Source of the DNA: Rheinheimera nanhaiensis E407-8
Lineage (GTDB): Bacteria; Pseudomonadota; Gammaproteobacteria; Enterobacterales; Alteromonadaceae
Reading direction: 5' to 3'
Assembly: GCF_000296695.1 (NCBI RefSeq)
Contig: NZ_BAFK01000020.1
Span: forward strand, 1-64,000
DNA: 64,000 nt
In this document: piece by piece, positions 1 through 9,095 of the stretch
How positions within the stretch are numbered: position 1 is the first letter of the stretch
How the letters are laid out: every line of letters starts with the position of its first letter
Notes under the pieces: model-generated
What the model saw: only the letters and a program-made list of their open reading frames with translations
Database searches by the model: none
What the model was told of the DNA's origin: nothing
Position numbers and translations under genes: made by a program

Positions 1-178
1 GTGGCATGGCGCGCATTATAGGGTGTTTTAATTAGCCTGCAAGCGGTAAAGTGAGAAAAATAGCCTTTAGCAGTGCGTTTGCTTACTAATTCAACTTTTC
101 GTGCAATTTAGCAACAATAACAGCCGAAATACTCTGTGCTTAGTAGTTGCTCTTTACTGCCTAACCGCTAAGATAAGG

Positions 179-200
179 CTGCTTTAGCTTTATAAAGCAG
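179..200 (+). promoter_or_regulatory. Leader hairpin upstream of the RRM gene
   Basis: A perfect 8-bp inverted repeat (CTGCTTTA / TAAAGCAG) with a 6-nt loop lies 34 bases before the RRM start codon. No T-tract follows, so it is not an obvious terminator. It could be a leader stem or an operator. The rest of 1-234 holds no gene that I can support. Confidence 0.4.
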
Positions 201-234
201 TCCGATAAATAGAATAAGTGCTTAGGATATTATT

Positions 235-723
235 ATGTTACCCACTTTACGTGCTTCTTTGCCGTACACACTGGCGTTGGCCGTGTTGGCTTATCTTGCG
301 TTTACCTTTCTGCCCGTGTTGGGCTTTACTCAGCAAGTGTTCGTTGTTATTGGTGTGCTGCTCTCAGGTATTTTGGTACCGGTATTAATAGATGTGAAAG
401 GCAGTGCTGTTGAATCAGCTGCGGTTAGCTCAACCTCAGATGCATATAAAGGTGAAACCGTCACCTTGTATGTTGGTAATCTACCTTATCGTGCTAATGA
501 AGATGCCGTGAAAGAGCTGTTCCAACGCTTTGGCGCCGTCGTTAACGTGCGCCTGATGAAAGATCGCCAAACCGGCCGCCGCCGTGGTTTTGGTTTTGTC
601 GAAGTTGCCGCCAAAGACAGTAACAAGATGATCCAGAAATTAAATGACTTTAATTTTCAGGAACGCACGTTAAAAGTGCGCGAAGCCAAAGAGCGGCAGG
701 ATAGTGACGATAGCGAAGAGTAG
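235..723 (+). CDS. Membrane-anchored RRM RNA-binding protein
   Basis: The 162-residue protein has two predicted hydrophobic helices (about residues 9-30 and 33-53), a short linker, then one RNA recognition motif. RNP2 (LYVGNL, 78-83) and RNP1 (RGFGFVEV, 117-124) are both intact with their aromatic residues, so RNA binding is expected. The tail is acidic. Single-RRM proteins are common in Alteromonadales and cyanobacteria, often cold-related. The two membrane helices would place the RRM on the cytoplasmic face of the inner membrane. The start ATG has an AGGA Shine-Dalgarno 7 bases upstream. The gene is monocistronic and ends at a strong terminator. Its RNA targets cannot be inferred. Confidence 0.85.
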   Translation: MLPTLRASLPYTLALAVLAYLAFTFLPVLGFTQQVFVVIGVLLSGILVPVLIDVKGSAVESAAVSSTSDAYKGETVTLYVGNLPYRANEDAVKELFQRFGAVVNVRLMKDRQTGRRRGFGFVEVAAKDSNKMIQKLNDFNFQERTLKVREAKERQDSDDSEE

Positions 724-741
724 TGAAATAGTCGTTAAGCC

Positions 742-777
742 AACACAGGGAGACTTCGGTCTCCCTGTGTTGTTTTT
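742..777 (+). terminator. Intrinsic terminator of the RRM gene
   Basis: A perfect 12-bp stem closes on a C(UUCG)G tetraloop (742-771) and is followed by a short T-tract. This is a textbook rho-independent terminator. Confidence 0.9.
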
Positions 778-799
778 GCCGCAACAAAACGGTTTCGGG

Positions 800-828
800 T
801 TGGCGGCAAAGGCAGTCTGTCTTAAAAT
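800..828 (+). promoter_or_regulatory. Probable sigma-70 promoter of trmA
   Basis: TTGGCG (800-805) and TAAAAT (823-828) are separated by 17 bp, 28 bp upstream of the trmA start. A 7-bp inverted repeat (AAAACGG / CCGTTTT) brackets it. Confidence 0.5.
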
Positions 829-855
829 AGCCGTTTTGCCGATACCGAGTATTAA

Positions 856-1947
856 ATGAGCGTAGGTCAGGTTTTTCCCGAACAGTATACAGAGCAGCTA
901 GAGAGCAAAGTTAGTCAGGTGCAACAGCTGCTGGCAGCGTTTAACCCACCAAAGCCGCACGTGTTTAGCTCCAGCCCGGCACATTATCGCTTGCGCGCTG
1001 AGTTTCGCATCTGGCACAACGGCGATGATATATATCATGCGATGTTCGACCCGAAAAGCCGCGATAAGGTGCGGATAGATTACTTCCCGGTGGCCTGTCG
1101 CACCATCGCTGATTTTATGCCGGTGCTGCTTAAGCATATTCAGTTTAACCACGAGCTGCGTTACAAGCTGTATCAGGTAGATTATCTGGCGACTTTATCT
1201 GGCGAGTTACTGGTATCGCTTATCTATAAACGGCCCCTGACTAATAGCTGGTTAGAGCAGGCTCGCATACTAACCGAAACTCTGGCGGGACAATATAAAG
1301 TTAAATTTATTGGCCGCTCGCGCAAACAAAAGCTGATGGTAACGGATGATTATGTTACCGAGCAGTTTGAACTGGACGGCCGTACCTTGCAGTATCAGCA
1401 GGTAGAAGGTAGCTTTACTCAGCCCAATGGCGAAGTAAACCGGCATATGTTGGGCTGGGCAAAAGCGCTAGCCAAAAACCTAAATGGTGACCTACTTGAA
1501 CTGTATTGTGGCAATGGTAATTTTTCGATAGCCTTGGCAGCGTGTTTTGATCAGGTGGTGGCAACGGAAATATCCCGCACTTCCATTAAATCAGCCCAAT
1601 ACAATATTGCACTTAATAACGTAGCTAATTTGCAGGTTCTGCAGATGTCTGCTGAAGATGTATCTGCCGCTTTAGCACAAGGTAACGCACTAAAGCATAT
1701 TGATTTAACCGGCATGCAGCTTGATACCGTGCTGGTGGACCCACCCCGTGCAGGTTTGGATAACGACACAGAGCAGCTCGTCAGCCGGTTTAATGACATT
1801 ATTTATATTTCTTGTAACCCAATGACTCTGGCAGAAAACTTAAAACAGCTGAGTCATAGTCATTACATTGCGCAGCTGGCAGTGTTTGACCAGTTTCCTT
1901 ATACCCATCACATTGAAACCGGAGTCTGGCTGCGCAAACGCGGTTAA
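856..1947 (+). CDS. trmA: tRNA (uracil-5-)-methyltransferase TrmA
   Basis: TrmA uses SAM to methylate U54 in the T-loop of tRNAs, giving ribothymidine. At 363 residues it matches the family length (366 in E. coli). The SAM-binding loop is [12 protein letters not shown] (about residue 213). A DPPRAGL motif follows near 295, the catalytic nucleophile is Cys320 in ISCNP, and the general-base Glu sits in the C-terminal HHIETG. The gene meets fabR head-on and the two stop codons overlap by a few bases. E. coli also keeps trmA close to fabR and sthA, which supports orthology. The first RNA-binding loop is short, as in TrmA rather than RlmD or RlmC. Confidence 0.97.
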   Translation: MSVGQVFPEQYTEQLESKVSQVQQLLAAFNPPKPHVFSSSPAHYRLRAEFRIWHNGDDIYHAMFDPKSRDKVRIDYFPVACRTIADFMPVLLKHIQFNHELRYKLYQVDYLATLSGELLVSLIYKRPLTNSWLEQARILTETLAGQYKVKFIGRSRKQKLMVTDDYVTEQFELDGRTLQYQQVEGSFTQPNGEVNRHMLGWAKALAKNLNGDLLELYCGNGNFSIALAACFDQVVATEISRTSIKSAQYNIALNNVANLQVLQMSAEDVSAALAQGNALKHIDLTGMQLDTVLVDPPRAGLDNDTEQLVSRFNDIIYISCNPMTLAENLKQLSHSHYIAQLAVFDQFPYTHHIETGVWLRKRG

Positions 1948-2582
1948 AGCGTGCCTTGCTCTTTGGGTTTACGACCATAGCTGGCGGCACCATGTGCCAG
2001 CCAGCGCAGTTGTGTAATAGTGCGGCTGGTCAAATAAGCATACTGTGATGAAGGCGCATCCAGCGCATCAGCACCGGTATGGAACACCAGGGTAACCATA
2101 GCTTCTGCCTGTGCTCTGGCCAGCTCATCCGGGCAAGTGGTTTCTTTACGCAAATATTCCGCCAATTCGGCAACAAAGTGTTGAATTTCACGCGCTACTG
2201 CACTTCTGAAGGCGGCTGAAGTGCCAGAGCGCTCGCGCAACAATAAGCGGAACACATTACTGTTACCGATAACAAATTCCATAAAGGTTTCTACTGAGGT
2301 ACGGATCACACTGCCGTTTTTTTCAATCCGTTGCCGCGCCTGACGCATTAGCTGGCGCAGCATCAGGCCGGCCTCATCTACCAGCGTTAAACCCAGCTCA
2401 TCCATATCAGCAAAGTGACGGTAGAACGAGGTTGGCGCTATACCGGCTTCGCGCGCCACTTCACGCAAGCTTAAGCTGGCAAAGCTTTTATCTGCGCTAA
2501 GCTGTGAAAAAGCGGCGTTGATGATGGCACGGCGGGTACGCTCTTTTTGTTCTGCTCTGGACACGGAAATTTCTCTGTTCAC
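1944..2582 (-). CDS. fabR: TetR-family fatty acid repressor FabR
   Basis: FabR represses unsaturated fatty acid genes and senses the saturated/unsaturated acyl thioester balance. The N-terminal TetR helix-turn-helix (about residues 27-60, with [20 protein letters not shown]) and the core stretch [15 protein letters not shown] are nearly identical to E. coli FabR as I recall it. Length is 212 against 215. The gene is divergent from an acyl-CoA desaturase. An 18-bp FabR-like palindrome lies in the 81-bp gap, so this protein probably controls the desaturase and perhaps itself. The TetR paralogue DesT has the same arrangement beside desaturase genes in Pseudomonas, but the core sequence here is FabR. 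Confidence 0.95.
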   Translation of the reverse strand: MNREISVSRAEQKERTRRAIINAAFSQLSADKSFASLSLREVAREAGIAPTSFYRHFADMDELGLTLVDEAGLMLRQLMRQARQRIEKNGSVIRTSVETFMEFVIGNSNVFRLLLRERSGTSAAFRSAVAREIQHFVAELAEYLRKETTCPDELARAQAEAMVTLVFHTGADALDAPSSQYAYLTSRTITQLRWLAHGAASYGRKPKEQGTL

Positions 2583-2632
2583 CGAAAAGCGCTATTTTAT
2601 ACCTTGACCAGGCGGTTGTGACCAGTAGAATG

Positions 2633-2650
2633 AGCGAACAGTTGTAAGCT
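2633..2650. promoter_or_regulatory. FabR operator
   Basis: The interrupted palindrome AGCGAACA-GT-TGTAAGCT has half-sites agreeing at 6 of 8 positions and resembles known FabR/DesT operators. It ends 13 bp before the desaturase ATG, between the two divergent genes, where a bound repressor would block the desaturase promoter or early elongation. Confidence 0.7.
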
Positions 2651-2663
2651 AAACGGTGTTTTT

Positions 2664-3782
2664 ATGCAGCAAGCCCCTCTTATCTGGACCAATGTCCTGC
2701 TGTTTTCCATCACGACGCTGGTCGCGGTTATCGGGGTGCCCTGGTATGCGTTAACGGTTGGCTTCGGCTGGTTTGAGATTAGCGCAACCATTTTGTGTCT
2801 GGGCTACTGCGGTATGTCTATTACCGCCGGCTACCACCGTTTGTGGGCACACAAAACCTATGATGCTCACCCGCTATTGCAATGGCTCTTCGCTATCGGC
2901 GGCGCTTTTGCGCTGCAAAACAGCGCACTGCACTGGTCTGCCGACCACAGGGTGCACCACAAACATGTCGATAACAATGACAAAGATCCATACTCTGCCG
3001 GCCGTGGTTTTTGGTACAGCCACATCGGCTGGATGCTGCGCGACTACCCCGGCGTAGAAAAGCCCGATTACAACAATTGCCGTGACTTACAGAAAAACCG
3101 CATTGTGATGTGGCAGCACCGCAATTATCTGTGCCTGGCCATTGCCACTAACTTTGGCATTCCATTACTGCTAGGCCTTATCAGCGGCAATATCCTCGGT
3201 ATGTTGCTGCTGGCCGGCGTTCTGAGGCTGGTACTTAGCCATCATTTTACCTTCTTTATTAACTCGCTGGCTCATATCTGGGGTAGCCAGCCCTACACTG
3301 AGCAGAATTCAGCGCGGGATAACGGCGTACTAGCACTGCTGACCTATGGCGAGGGCTATCATAATTTTCATCATATTTTCGAGTCTGATTATCGCAACGG
3401 CATTAAGTGGTATCAGTTTGATCCGACCAAATGGCTGATTAAAACCGCATCCTGGGTTGGCTTAACCCGCAACCTGCGCACTGTACCCGAAGAGCGTATC
3501 GCCCAGGCCAGGGCCAAAATGCAGTTACAGCGCGCAATGGCAAAGGTAAAGCAGCGGCCAAACGCCGAACAGTTATTGCGTTTACTGGAGCAGGAGTATG
3601 AACTGCTACTGGCGCGGATGCAGGATTATTATCAGGTAAAAAAACAGCTGCTACAGCAGCGCCGGCAGCAATTGGTGGCACAGTATCAGGCGGTAGATTT
3701 TAAACAAAGCTATCGCGAGTTTAAGCAGCATCTGCAACAACAACAGCAGCATTGGCAACGCTTGATCGGCGCCTTTAGCTAA
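2664..3782 (+). CDS. Acyl-CoA (delta-9 type) fatty acid desaturase
   Basis: This is an integral membrane di-iron desaturase that adds a cis double bond to saturated acyl chains. The three histidine boxes are present: HRLWAH (58-63), HRVHH (95-99) and HNFHH (about 232-236). Hydrophobic stretches lie near residues 10-60 and 150-205. The roughly 100-residue C-terminal tail is rich in Q, R and L and probably forms a coiled coil. The 372-residue length is usual for gammaproteobacterial members. It is divergent from fabR across a FabR-type operator, which points to homeoviscous control of membrane fluidity. An electron-transfer partner (DesB-like reductase) is not adjacent. The gene sits within the trmA-fabR-sthA block known from E. 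coli. Confidence 0.93.
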   Translation: MQQAPLIWTNVLLFSITTLVAVIGVPWYALTVGFGWFEISATILCLGYCGMSITAGYHRLWAHKTYDAHPLLQWLFAIGGAFALQNSALHWSADHRVHHKHVDNNDKDPYSAGRGFWYSHIGWMLRDYPGVEKPDYNNCRDLQKNRIVMWQHRNYLCLAIATNFGIPLLLGLISGNILGMLLLAGVLRLVLSHHFTFFINSLAHIWGSQPYTEQNSARDNGVLALLTYGEGYHNFHHIFESDYRNGIKWYQFDPTKWLIKTASWVGLTRNLRTVPEERIAQARAKMQLQRAMAKVKQRPNAEQLLRLLEQEYELLLARMQDYYQVKKQLLQQRRQQLVAQYQAVDFKQSYREFKQHLQQQQQHWQRLIGAFS

Positions 3783-3785
3783 CAG

Positions 3786-3811
3786 AAAAAGAGACTTAGG
3801 TCTCTTTTTTT
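3786..3811 (+). terminator. Terminator after the desaturase
   Basis: A GAGAC-TTAG-GTCTC hairpin is flanked by an A-run and a 7-base T-run just after the desaturase stop. The A/T flanks extend the stem. Confidence 0.9.
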
Positions 3812-3866
3812 GTGCCCGAGACCTGATATGCTCAAATAAGTGTAAGCTAATCAGTGAGATTGAATT

Positions 3867-5294
3867 GTGGGTCAGAAAAAGCACAGCAGCAAACCCAGTT
3901 TCGATTACGATGCCATTGTCATAGGCACCGGCCCCGGCGGCGAAGGCGCCGCGATGTATTTAGCCAAAAGCGGTTTAAAAGTTGCGGCGATAGAGCGCTA
4001 TCAATCTGTCGGTGGCGGCTGTACCCATTGGGGCACCATACCGTCGAAGGCGCTGCGACACTCGGTTAGCCGCTTAATTGAGTTTAACGAAAACCCACTG
4101 TTTCACTTAGATGAGCAGCACACTAAGCTGACCTTTTCGCAAATTTTAAAACATGCTGCCGGCGTGATCCGTAAGCAAGTGCGCTTACGCAGCGGCTTTT
4201 ATGATCGCAATCAGGTGAAAATTATCCAGGGTGAAGCCCGCTTTGTCGATAAGCACCGGCTGAGTGTCACCAGTGATGATGGCAGCTGTTTTGAACTGAG
4301 TGCCCAAACCATTGTCATTGCCTGTGGCTCGCGGCCGTACCGCCCGGCTGAAGTGGATTTTAACCACAGCCGTATCTACGACTCAGACACCATACTGTCG
4401 TTACAGCACGATCCTAAGCACATTATTATTTATGGTGCCGGCGTCATCGGCTGTGAGTATGCGTCGATTTTTCGTGGTTTGGGTGTCAGGGTCGACCTGG
4501 TGAATACCCGCGATCGGCTGTTATCTTTTATGGATGCGGAAATGTCGGACGCCCTGAGTTACCATTTTTGGAACTCTGGCATGACAATACGCCACGGTGA
4601 AGAGTTTGACCGCATTGAAGGTAAAAATGACGGTGTGGTACTGCATTTAAAATCCGGTAAAAAAATGAAAGCCGATTGCTTTCTGTTTGCCAATGGCCGT
4701 ACCGGCAATACAGACAGCCTTAATCTTGACACTATTGGTTTGGCAGCAGACGGCCGCGGTTTACTGAAGGTAAACCAGCAATACCAGACCAGCATCGACA
4801 ATATCTATGCAGTAGGTGATGTGATTGGTTACCCCAGCCTGGCCAGTGCCGCTTATGATCAGGGCCGTTTAGCCGGCGAGGCTATTGTAAAAGGCAACCT
4901 GGATGGCCACTTAATCGCCGATATTCCCGCTGGCATCTATACCATTCCTGAAATCAGCTCGGTGGGCAAAACCGAGCAGGAACTGACCGCTGCGCGCATT
5001 CCGTACGAAGTGGGCCGCGCTCAGTTTAAACATCTGGCCAGAGCACAGATAGCCAATACCAATGCCGGCAGTTTAAAGCTGTTGTTCCACCGCGAAACGC
5101 TGGAAATTCTCGGCATTCATTGTTTTGGCGAGCGGGCAGCCGAGATCATTCACATCGGCCAGGCCATTATGATGCAGAAGAACGGCGGTAATACTGTCGA
5201 GTACTTTGTGCATACTACCTTCAATTACCCGACGATGGCAGAAGCCTACCGGGTCGCTGCACTGAATGGACTGAACCGGCTATTCAAAGATTAA
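3867..5294 (+). CDS. sthA: Soluble pyridine nucleotide transhydrogenase SthA
   Basis: SthA (UdhA) is a cytosolic FAD flavoprotein that transfers hydride between NADPH and NAD+, usually re-oxidising surplus NADPH. The FAD Rossmann motif GTGPGGEG is near residue 20 and the NAD(P) motif [11 protein letters not shown] near residue 190. The [17 protein letters not shown] segment carries a single Cys rather than the CxxxxC redox disulfide of lipoamide dehydrogenase, as SthA should. The C-terminal dimerisation domain is complete. The start is GTG with only a weak ribosome site; 475 residues compares with 466 in E. coli. It lies one gene from fabR, as in the E. coli sthA-fabR pair. Confidence 0.96.
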   Translation: MGQKKHSSKPSFDYDAIVIGTGPGGEGAAMYLAKSGLKVAAIERYQSVGGGCTHWGTIPSKALRHSVSRLIEFNENPLFHLDEQHTKLTFSQILKHAAGVIRKQVRLRSGFYDRNQVKIIQGEARFVDKHRLSVTSDDGSCFELSAQTIVIACGSRPYRPAEVDFNHSRIYDSDTILSLQHDPKHIIIYGAGVIGCEYASIFRGLGVRVDLVNTRDRLLSFMDAEMSDALSYHFWNSGMTIRHGEEFDRIEGKNDGVVLHLKSGKKMKADCFLFANGRTGNTDSLNLDTIGLAADGRGLLKVNQQYQTSIDNIYAVGDVIGYPSLASAAYDQGRLAGEAIVKGNLDGHLIADIPAGIYTIPEISSVGKTEQELTAARIPYEVGRAQFKHLARAQIANTNAGSLKLLFHRETLEILGIHCFGERAAEIIHIGQAIMMQKNGGNTVEYFVHTTFNYPTMAEAYRVAALNGLNRLFKD

Positions 5295-5416
5295 GCTACT
5301 GAATTAAAACAAATAATTTAACAACAGCAAGGCCAGATATTAAATTTTGTTTTGGCTGATAAATCGTTGTAAACTCGATTACATAATAATTAAACAATAG
5401 TGTGTTGGAGTGTTTT

Positions 5417-6781
5417 ATGGTGCAGCTTCGGTATGGTTTGGCACTGGCATGGTTAGTCATGTCATGGCAGGCAGCGGCAGATTTTCCCACCGCCAAAGCC
5501 TTGTTCGAAAAGCAGGAATACGACCTGGCCAAACCGCAACTAGAGACTTTAGCGGAGCTTGGTCACCTCGAAGCACAGTTTTTACTTTCCCGCATGTATG
5601 CTGAAGGTCTGGGCGTTGACCCCGATATGAACCTGGCATATGCCTGGACACTGATTGCCCGCGAAAGAGAGCATCCAGAGGCAGACAAGCAATACCGGCA
5701 GTTGCGCACTAAAGTTAGTTCACGATTAGAAGCCAAAGAGGTGTTTACCAGCCTGAATAATCAATTTGGTAAAAATGCCTTGCATGGCAATCTCTACCCC
5801 TCTGCTAACCGTTATGTCGCCACCAACCCAAGATTAAAAGCCATCAGCACTCCAGAGCCGTCTTATCCCAACTATTTTGAACGTGCCGGCGTTTCTGCCT
5901 GGGCTATAGTGCATTATGATGTTAATGAAGACGGTAATACCGAAAATGCCACTGTGGTGGCGTCTTTTCCGGTGGATGCCTTAAGCGAATATGTGCTGGC
6001 AGCAGTACAAAGCTGGAAATATGAGCCACCCAAAGATCTATACGGTGATGCTATACGCTTAGAAATGCAATCACACACCTTTCAGATCAAAGCACCGCTA
6101 AGTGCTAAAGCGCGAAAATTTGAACGGGAAAATGCCGAGTATCTGGATGCAATTCGCGCCGCAGCTGAAGCAGAGTCTGGCCGCTACCAGTACTTATATG
6201 CATTACTGGCAGAAAACCGTATTGTGAGTGGCGTAGATGCTATGCCCTGGTACCTGCAGGCTGCCATTAATGGTTTTCCCAAGGCGCAATACCGGCTGGC
6301 ACAGTGTTTGGTAACAGGTAACGGCTGTGACCGCGACCAAAACAAAGCGGTGAACTGGCTGGCCATCTCAGCCGATGGCGGTGATGCCAAGGCGGCGTAT
6401 TTACTGGCGCAAGAGCTGTTAGACAGTAATAACGTTAACTACGACCCACGCAAGGCCGCTGGTTATCTCGAAGTTGCCGCGCTACAGGAATATATGCCGG
6501 CTATTACCGAATACGCATCGCTGTTGGCCATGTCGGATGACCCAACGCTGCGTGACCCACAAAAAGCCATTCGCCTGGCAGAGCAGGGCCGCGCTATAGA
6601 TGCCAACCACCCTAATTTACTCTCTACCCTGGGTGTAGCCTTTATTGAATTAGGCCAGCAAGGCCGGGGTGAGTCGATGTTACGGCAGGCGATAGATGAA
6701 GCCAGAAAACGGCGCTGGACCATTCAAAACTATGAAGATTTGCTGGCGGACTACCAAATGGCAGCCACCGATAGCAACTAA
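5417..6781 (+). CDS. Periplasmic TonB_C / Sel1-repeat protein
   Basis: This 454-residue protein has a signal peptide ending near AWLVMSWQAAA. Sel1-like alpha repeats follow (for example HLEAQFLLSRMYAEGLGVD). A TonB C-terminal-like fold lies near residues 145-210, with AIVHYDVNEDGNTENATVV and the SWKY motif. More Sel1/TPR-like repeats run from about 250 to 440. The ATG at 5417 has GGAG six bases upstream; an upstream in-frame GTG at 5402 would spoil the signal peptide. TonB_C folds without the TonB membrane anchor are common in Alteromonadales and probably act in envelope protein contacts. The precise role is unknown. Confidence 0.8.
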   Translation: MVQLRYGLALAWLVMSWQAAADFPTAKALFEKQEYDLAKPQLETLAELGHLEAQFLLSRMYAEGLGVDPDMNLAYAWTLIAREREHPEADKQYRQLRTKVSSRLEAKEVFTSLNNQFGKNALHGNLYPSANRYVATNPRLKAISTPEPSYPNYFERAGVSAWAIVHYDVNEDGNTENATVVASFPVDALSEYVLAAVQSWKYEPPKDLYGDAIRLEMQSHTFQIKAPLSAKARKFERENAEYLDAIRAAAEAESGRYQYLYALLAENRIVSGVDAMPWYLQAAINGFPKAQYRLAQCLVTGNGCDRDQNKAVNWLAISADGGDAKAAYLLAQELLDSNNVNYDPRKAAGYLEVAALQEYMPAITEYASLLAMSDDPTLRDPQKAIRLAEQGRAIDANHPNLLSTLGVAFIELGQQGRGESMLRQAIDEARKRRWTIQNYEDLLADYQMAATDSN

Positions 6782-6785
6782 AAAC

Positions 6786-6813
6786 AAACCCCGGCACTTT
6801 GGCCGGGGTTTTT
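6786..6813. terminator. Bidirectional terminator between convergent genes
   Basis: A 10-bp stem (AAACCCCGGC / GCCGGGGTTT) with a 6-nt loop and T-tract sits between the TonB_C gene and hemE. The A-tract on the other side lets it serve hemE too. Confidence 0.9.
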
Positions 6814-6817
6814 CTTA

Positions 6818-7897
6818 TTACTCGCGAATGTCGCTACTCATATGATAAGTGCGGCTAAACGAGTGCACAGCATCGATAAACACCGACACCCGCTCAGGAT
6901 CGACATCCGGTGTTATACCATGCCCCAGATTAAACACATGGCCCGAGCCCTGGCCAAAACCGTCCAGAATCATTTGCACTTCCTGACGAATGCGCTCTGG
7001 CGAGCCCAGCAGTATAGCCGGGTCCATATTGCCCTGCAGGGCAACTTTATGCCCCACCCTGGCTTTGGCATCACTGATATTAATCGTCCAGTCCAGCCCC
7101 AACGCATCACAACCGGTGTTCGCGATAGACTCCAGCCATAAACCACCATTTTTGGTAAACAAGGTCACCGGCACCTTGCGGCCATCTGCCTCGCGGGTTA
7201 AACCATTGACAATTTGCTGCATATAGCCCAGCGAGAACTCCTGATAATCGCGTGGTGTTAACACCCCACCCCAGGTGTCAAAAATCATTACCGACTGCGC
7301 CCCGGCAGCAATTTGCGCGTTCAGGTATAAGGTGACACTTTTCGCCAACTTATCCAGCAGCAGATGCAGCGCCTCCGGCTCAGAAAACATCATTTTTTTA
7401 ATAGTGCCAAAGGTTTTGCTGCTACCGCCTTCGACCATATAAGTCGCTAGGGTCCAGGGGCTGCCAGAAAAACCAATTAGCGGCACACTGCCGGCAAGCT
7501 CACGGCGGATGGTGCGCACCGCATCCATCACATAACGCAGCTCCTGCTCCGGATCAGGTATGGGTAAATTAGCAATATCGATGAAGTCGCGCAGCGGCCG
7601 CTGGAATTTCGGCCCCTCGCCCTCGCCGAAGTACAAGCCCAGCCCCATCGCATCGGGAATGGTTAAAATATCGCTAAACAAAATAGCCGCATCCAACGCA
7701 TAGCGCCGTAGTGGCTGTAACGTCACCTCACAGGCCAGCTCAGGGTTTTTACACAGCGACATAAAATCACCGGCCTGAGCCCGGGTTGCGCGGTACTCTG
7801 GTAAATAGCGACCGGCCTGGCGCATCATCCATACCGGCGTTCTGTCTACCGGCTGCTTTAACAAAGCCCTGAGGTAGCGATCATTTTTTAATTGCAT
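6818..7897 (-). CDS. hemE: Uroporphyrinogen decarboxylase HemE
   Basis: HemE removes four acetate carboxyls from uroporphyrinogen III to give coproporphyrinogen III in haem synthesis. The N-terminal active-site signature [15 protein letters not shown] is intact. The downstream substrate-binding stretches [13 protein letters not shown] and FNLGHGI are also present. The length (359 residues) fits the family (354 in E. coli). It lies downstream of nudC on the same strand, an order shared with E. coli, with a 258-bp gap that holds a probable small RNA gene on the opposite strand. Confidence 0.97.
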   Translation of the reverse strand: MQLKNDRYLRALLKQPVDRTPVWMMRQAGRYLPEYRATRAQAGDFMSLCKNPELACEVTLQPLRRYALDAAILFSDILTIPDAMGLGLYFGEGEGPKFQRPLRDFIDIANLPIPDPEQELRYVMDAVRTIRRELAGSVPLIGFSGSPWTLATYMVEGGSSKTFGTIKKMMFSEPEALHLLLDKLAKSVTLYLNAQIAAGAQSVMIFDTWGGVLTPRDYQEFSLGYMQQIVNGLTREADGRKVPVTLFTKNGGLWLESIANTGCDALGLDWTINISDAKARVGHKVALQGNMDPAILLGSPERIRQEVQMILDGFGQGSGHVFNLGHGITPDVDPERVSVFIDAVHSFSRTYHMSSDIRE

Positions 7898-8001
7898 AAG
7901 TTATCCGTCAGTCCGCGAAATGAGGTTATTTTACCACCCCGGCGCCGCCGCGCCTATGTTTAACCGGTAAATGCTGTGTTCAGCTTTTTTCTGGTTATTG
8001 C

Positions 8002-8030
8002 TTGTCATCATAAAATCATTCTGCTATAAC
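8002..8030 (+). promoter_or_regulatory. Strong sigma-70 promoter of a small RNA
   Basis: TTGTCA (8002-8007) and TATAAC (8025-8030) are separated by exactly 17 bp, with a TGC extended -10 element. No plus-strand protein gene follows until rsd about 1 kb away, so it most likely drives a short noncoding transcript. Confidence 0.7.
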
Positions 8031-8036
8031 ATTGCT

Positions 8037-8119
8037 GCGCTAGTGAAGAATAACAAGTAAGAAGCTCGTTTAAACGGGACCACGCAAACCTTAGTTAAGC
8101 CACGTTAAGTGGCTTTTTT
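8037..8119 (+). ncRNA. Candidate small RNA between hemE and nudC
   Basis: A near-consensus promoter ends at 8030 and a rho-independent terminator ends at about 8119. Together they define a plus-strand transcript of about 80 nt with no usable reading frame beyond a five-codon start-stop (GTG AAG AAT AAC AAG). The body is single-stranded and purine-rich before the terminator stem, a form typical of Hfq-dependent regulators, where the U-tail binds Hfq. It is antisense to the nudC-hemE intergenic RNA, so a cis effect on hemE is also possible. I do not recognise it as a known family. Confidence 0.55.
8097..8119 (+). terminator. Terminator of the candidate small RNA
   Basis: AAGCCAC-GTTAA-GTGGCTT forms a 7-bp stem followed by a run of T. 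The T-tract exists only on the plus strand, so it does not serve nudC. Confidence 0.85.
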
Positions 8120-8155
8120 ATTTTCTGAGCCGTGCTAACTGTCTTCGCCAGCAGC

Positions 8156-8950
8156 CTATTCAACTGTCATTTGCGCTAACCGCGCGATAATTTGCCCCGA
8201 CAAGGTTTCAAGCGGCGGCACCTCGGGTAACTCAGTGACACTAAACCAGGCGGCCTCTTCAATTTCATGCGGCTGACAGCGAATAGCACCGCCGGCATAA
8301 TCAGCAATAAAGCCCGCCATCAGCGAATGCGGAAAGGGCCACGGCTGGCTGCCAACATAGCGCAGGTTACAAATATCGATACCCACCTCTTCTTTGACTT
8401 CCCGCACCGCGGCTTGCTCTAATGTTTCAGCAGATTCGACAAAACCGGCCAGAATGGAAAAAAAGCCCGCTTTATGCCGGCTGGAGCGCGCCAGTAAAAT
8501 TTTGCCCTGATGAGCAATGCCGACCAGCACGCAGGGTGCAATACGCGGGTAACAGCGGTGGCCACACTTATGACACAGCGTTGCCAGCTCCCAATTGACC
8601 AGGCTCATTGCACTGCCACACTGGCCACAAAAGCGGTGTGTTTGTAAAAACAACGCTACCTGCACCGCCCGCGCCGCTAACTCAAACAGCCGCTCACCGG
8701 CTGGCAGTATGGCCCTGGCACTGACCCAGTGGTGCTCATCGGCAATTTGGTCGTTATTAATCAGTAAATACGCCGGCACGCCTTCAAGCTCGCCCAGCTG
8801 GCAAATCTGCTCCGGGGCTGCGGATAACGACAAACTGGCATAAGGCCCCTGCGGCAGCTGTTGCTGCCCGTTTAGCCAGAGGCGGCCGCGGTTGACAATA
8901 AACCACAGGCCCTGCTGCTCTGGCTTCACATGAACACTGTGCTTAATCAT
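8156..8950 (-). CDS. nudC: NADH pyrophosphatase / RNA deNADding enzyme NudC
   Basis: NudC hydrolyses NAD(H) to NMN(H) and AMP and removes NAD caps from RNA. A zinc ribbon (FCGQCG ... CHKCG) precedes the Nudix fold. The Nudix box runs GFVESAETLEQAAVREVKEE with all catalytic Glu residues. The family signature SQPWPFPHS follows it and confers NADH specificity. At 264 residues it is close to E. coli (257). The ATG has an AGGA site six bases upstream. The gene is divergent from rsd and upstream of hemE, exactly as in E. coli. Confidence 0.97.
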   Translation of the reverse strand: MIKHSVHVKPEQQGLWFIVNRGRLWLNGQQQLPQGPYASLSLSAAPEQICQLGELEGVPAYLLINNDQIADEHHWVSARAILPAGERLFELAARAVQVALFLQTHRFCGQCGSAMSLVNWELATLCHKCGHRCYPRIAPCVLVGIAHQGKILLARSSRHKAGFFSILAGFVESAETLEQAAVREVKEEVGIDICNLRYVGSQPWPFPHSLMAGFIADYAGGAIRCQPHEIEEAAWFSVTELPEVPPLETLSGQIIARLAQMTVE

Positions 8951-9024
8951 CTGCTGTCCTCGCTACTTACCGGCTGATGGCGTCATCATAATGCGCTTTA
9001 CTGGGCTGACCAATAAAAAAACGG

Positions 9025-9053
9025 TTGATCTTTAGCGCAAAATTCTTTTAATT
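9025..9053 (+). promoter_or_regulatory. Possible rsd promoter
   Basis: TTGATC (9025-9030) and TTAATT (9048-9053) are 17 bp apart, 42 bp before the rsd start. The match to sigma-70 is moderate. Confidence 0.35.
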
Positions 9054-9095
9054 AGACGTTACTGCAGCACAACCGCTGCACTTAAGGAGAAGGCA

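Noticed and set aside
3841-3848. Second FabR site before sthA (TGTAAGCT)
   Set aside because: Only one half-site matches; the opposite half agrees at about half of the positions.
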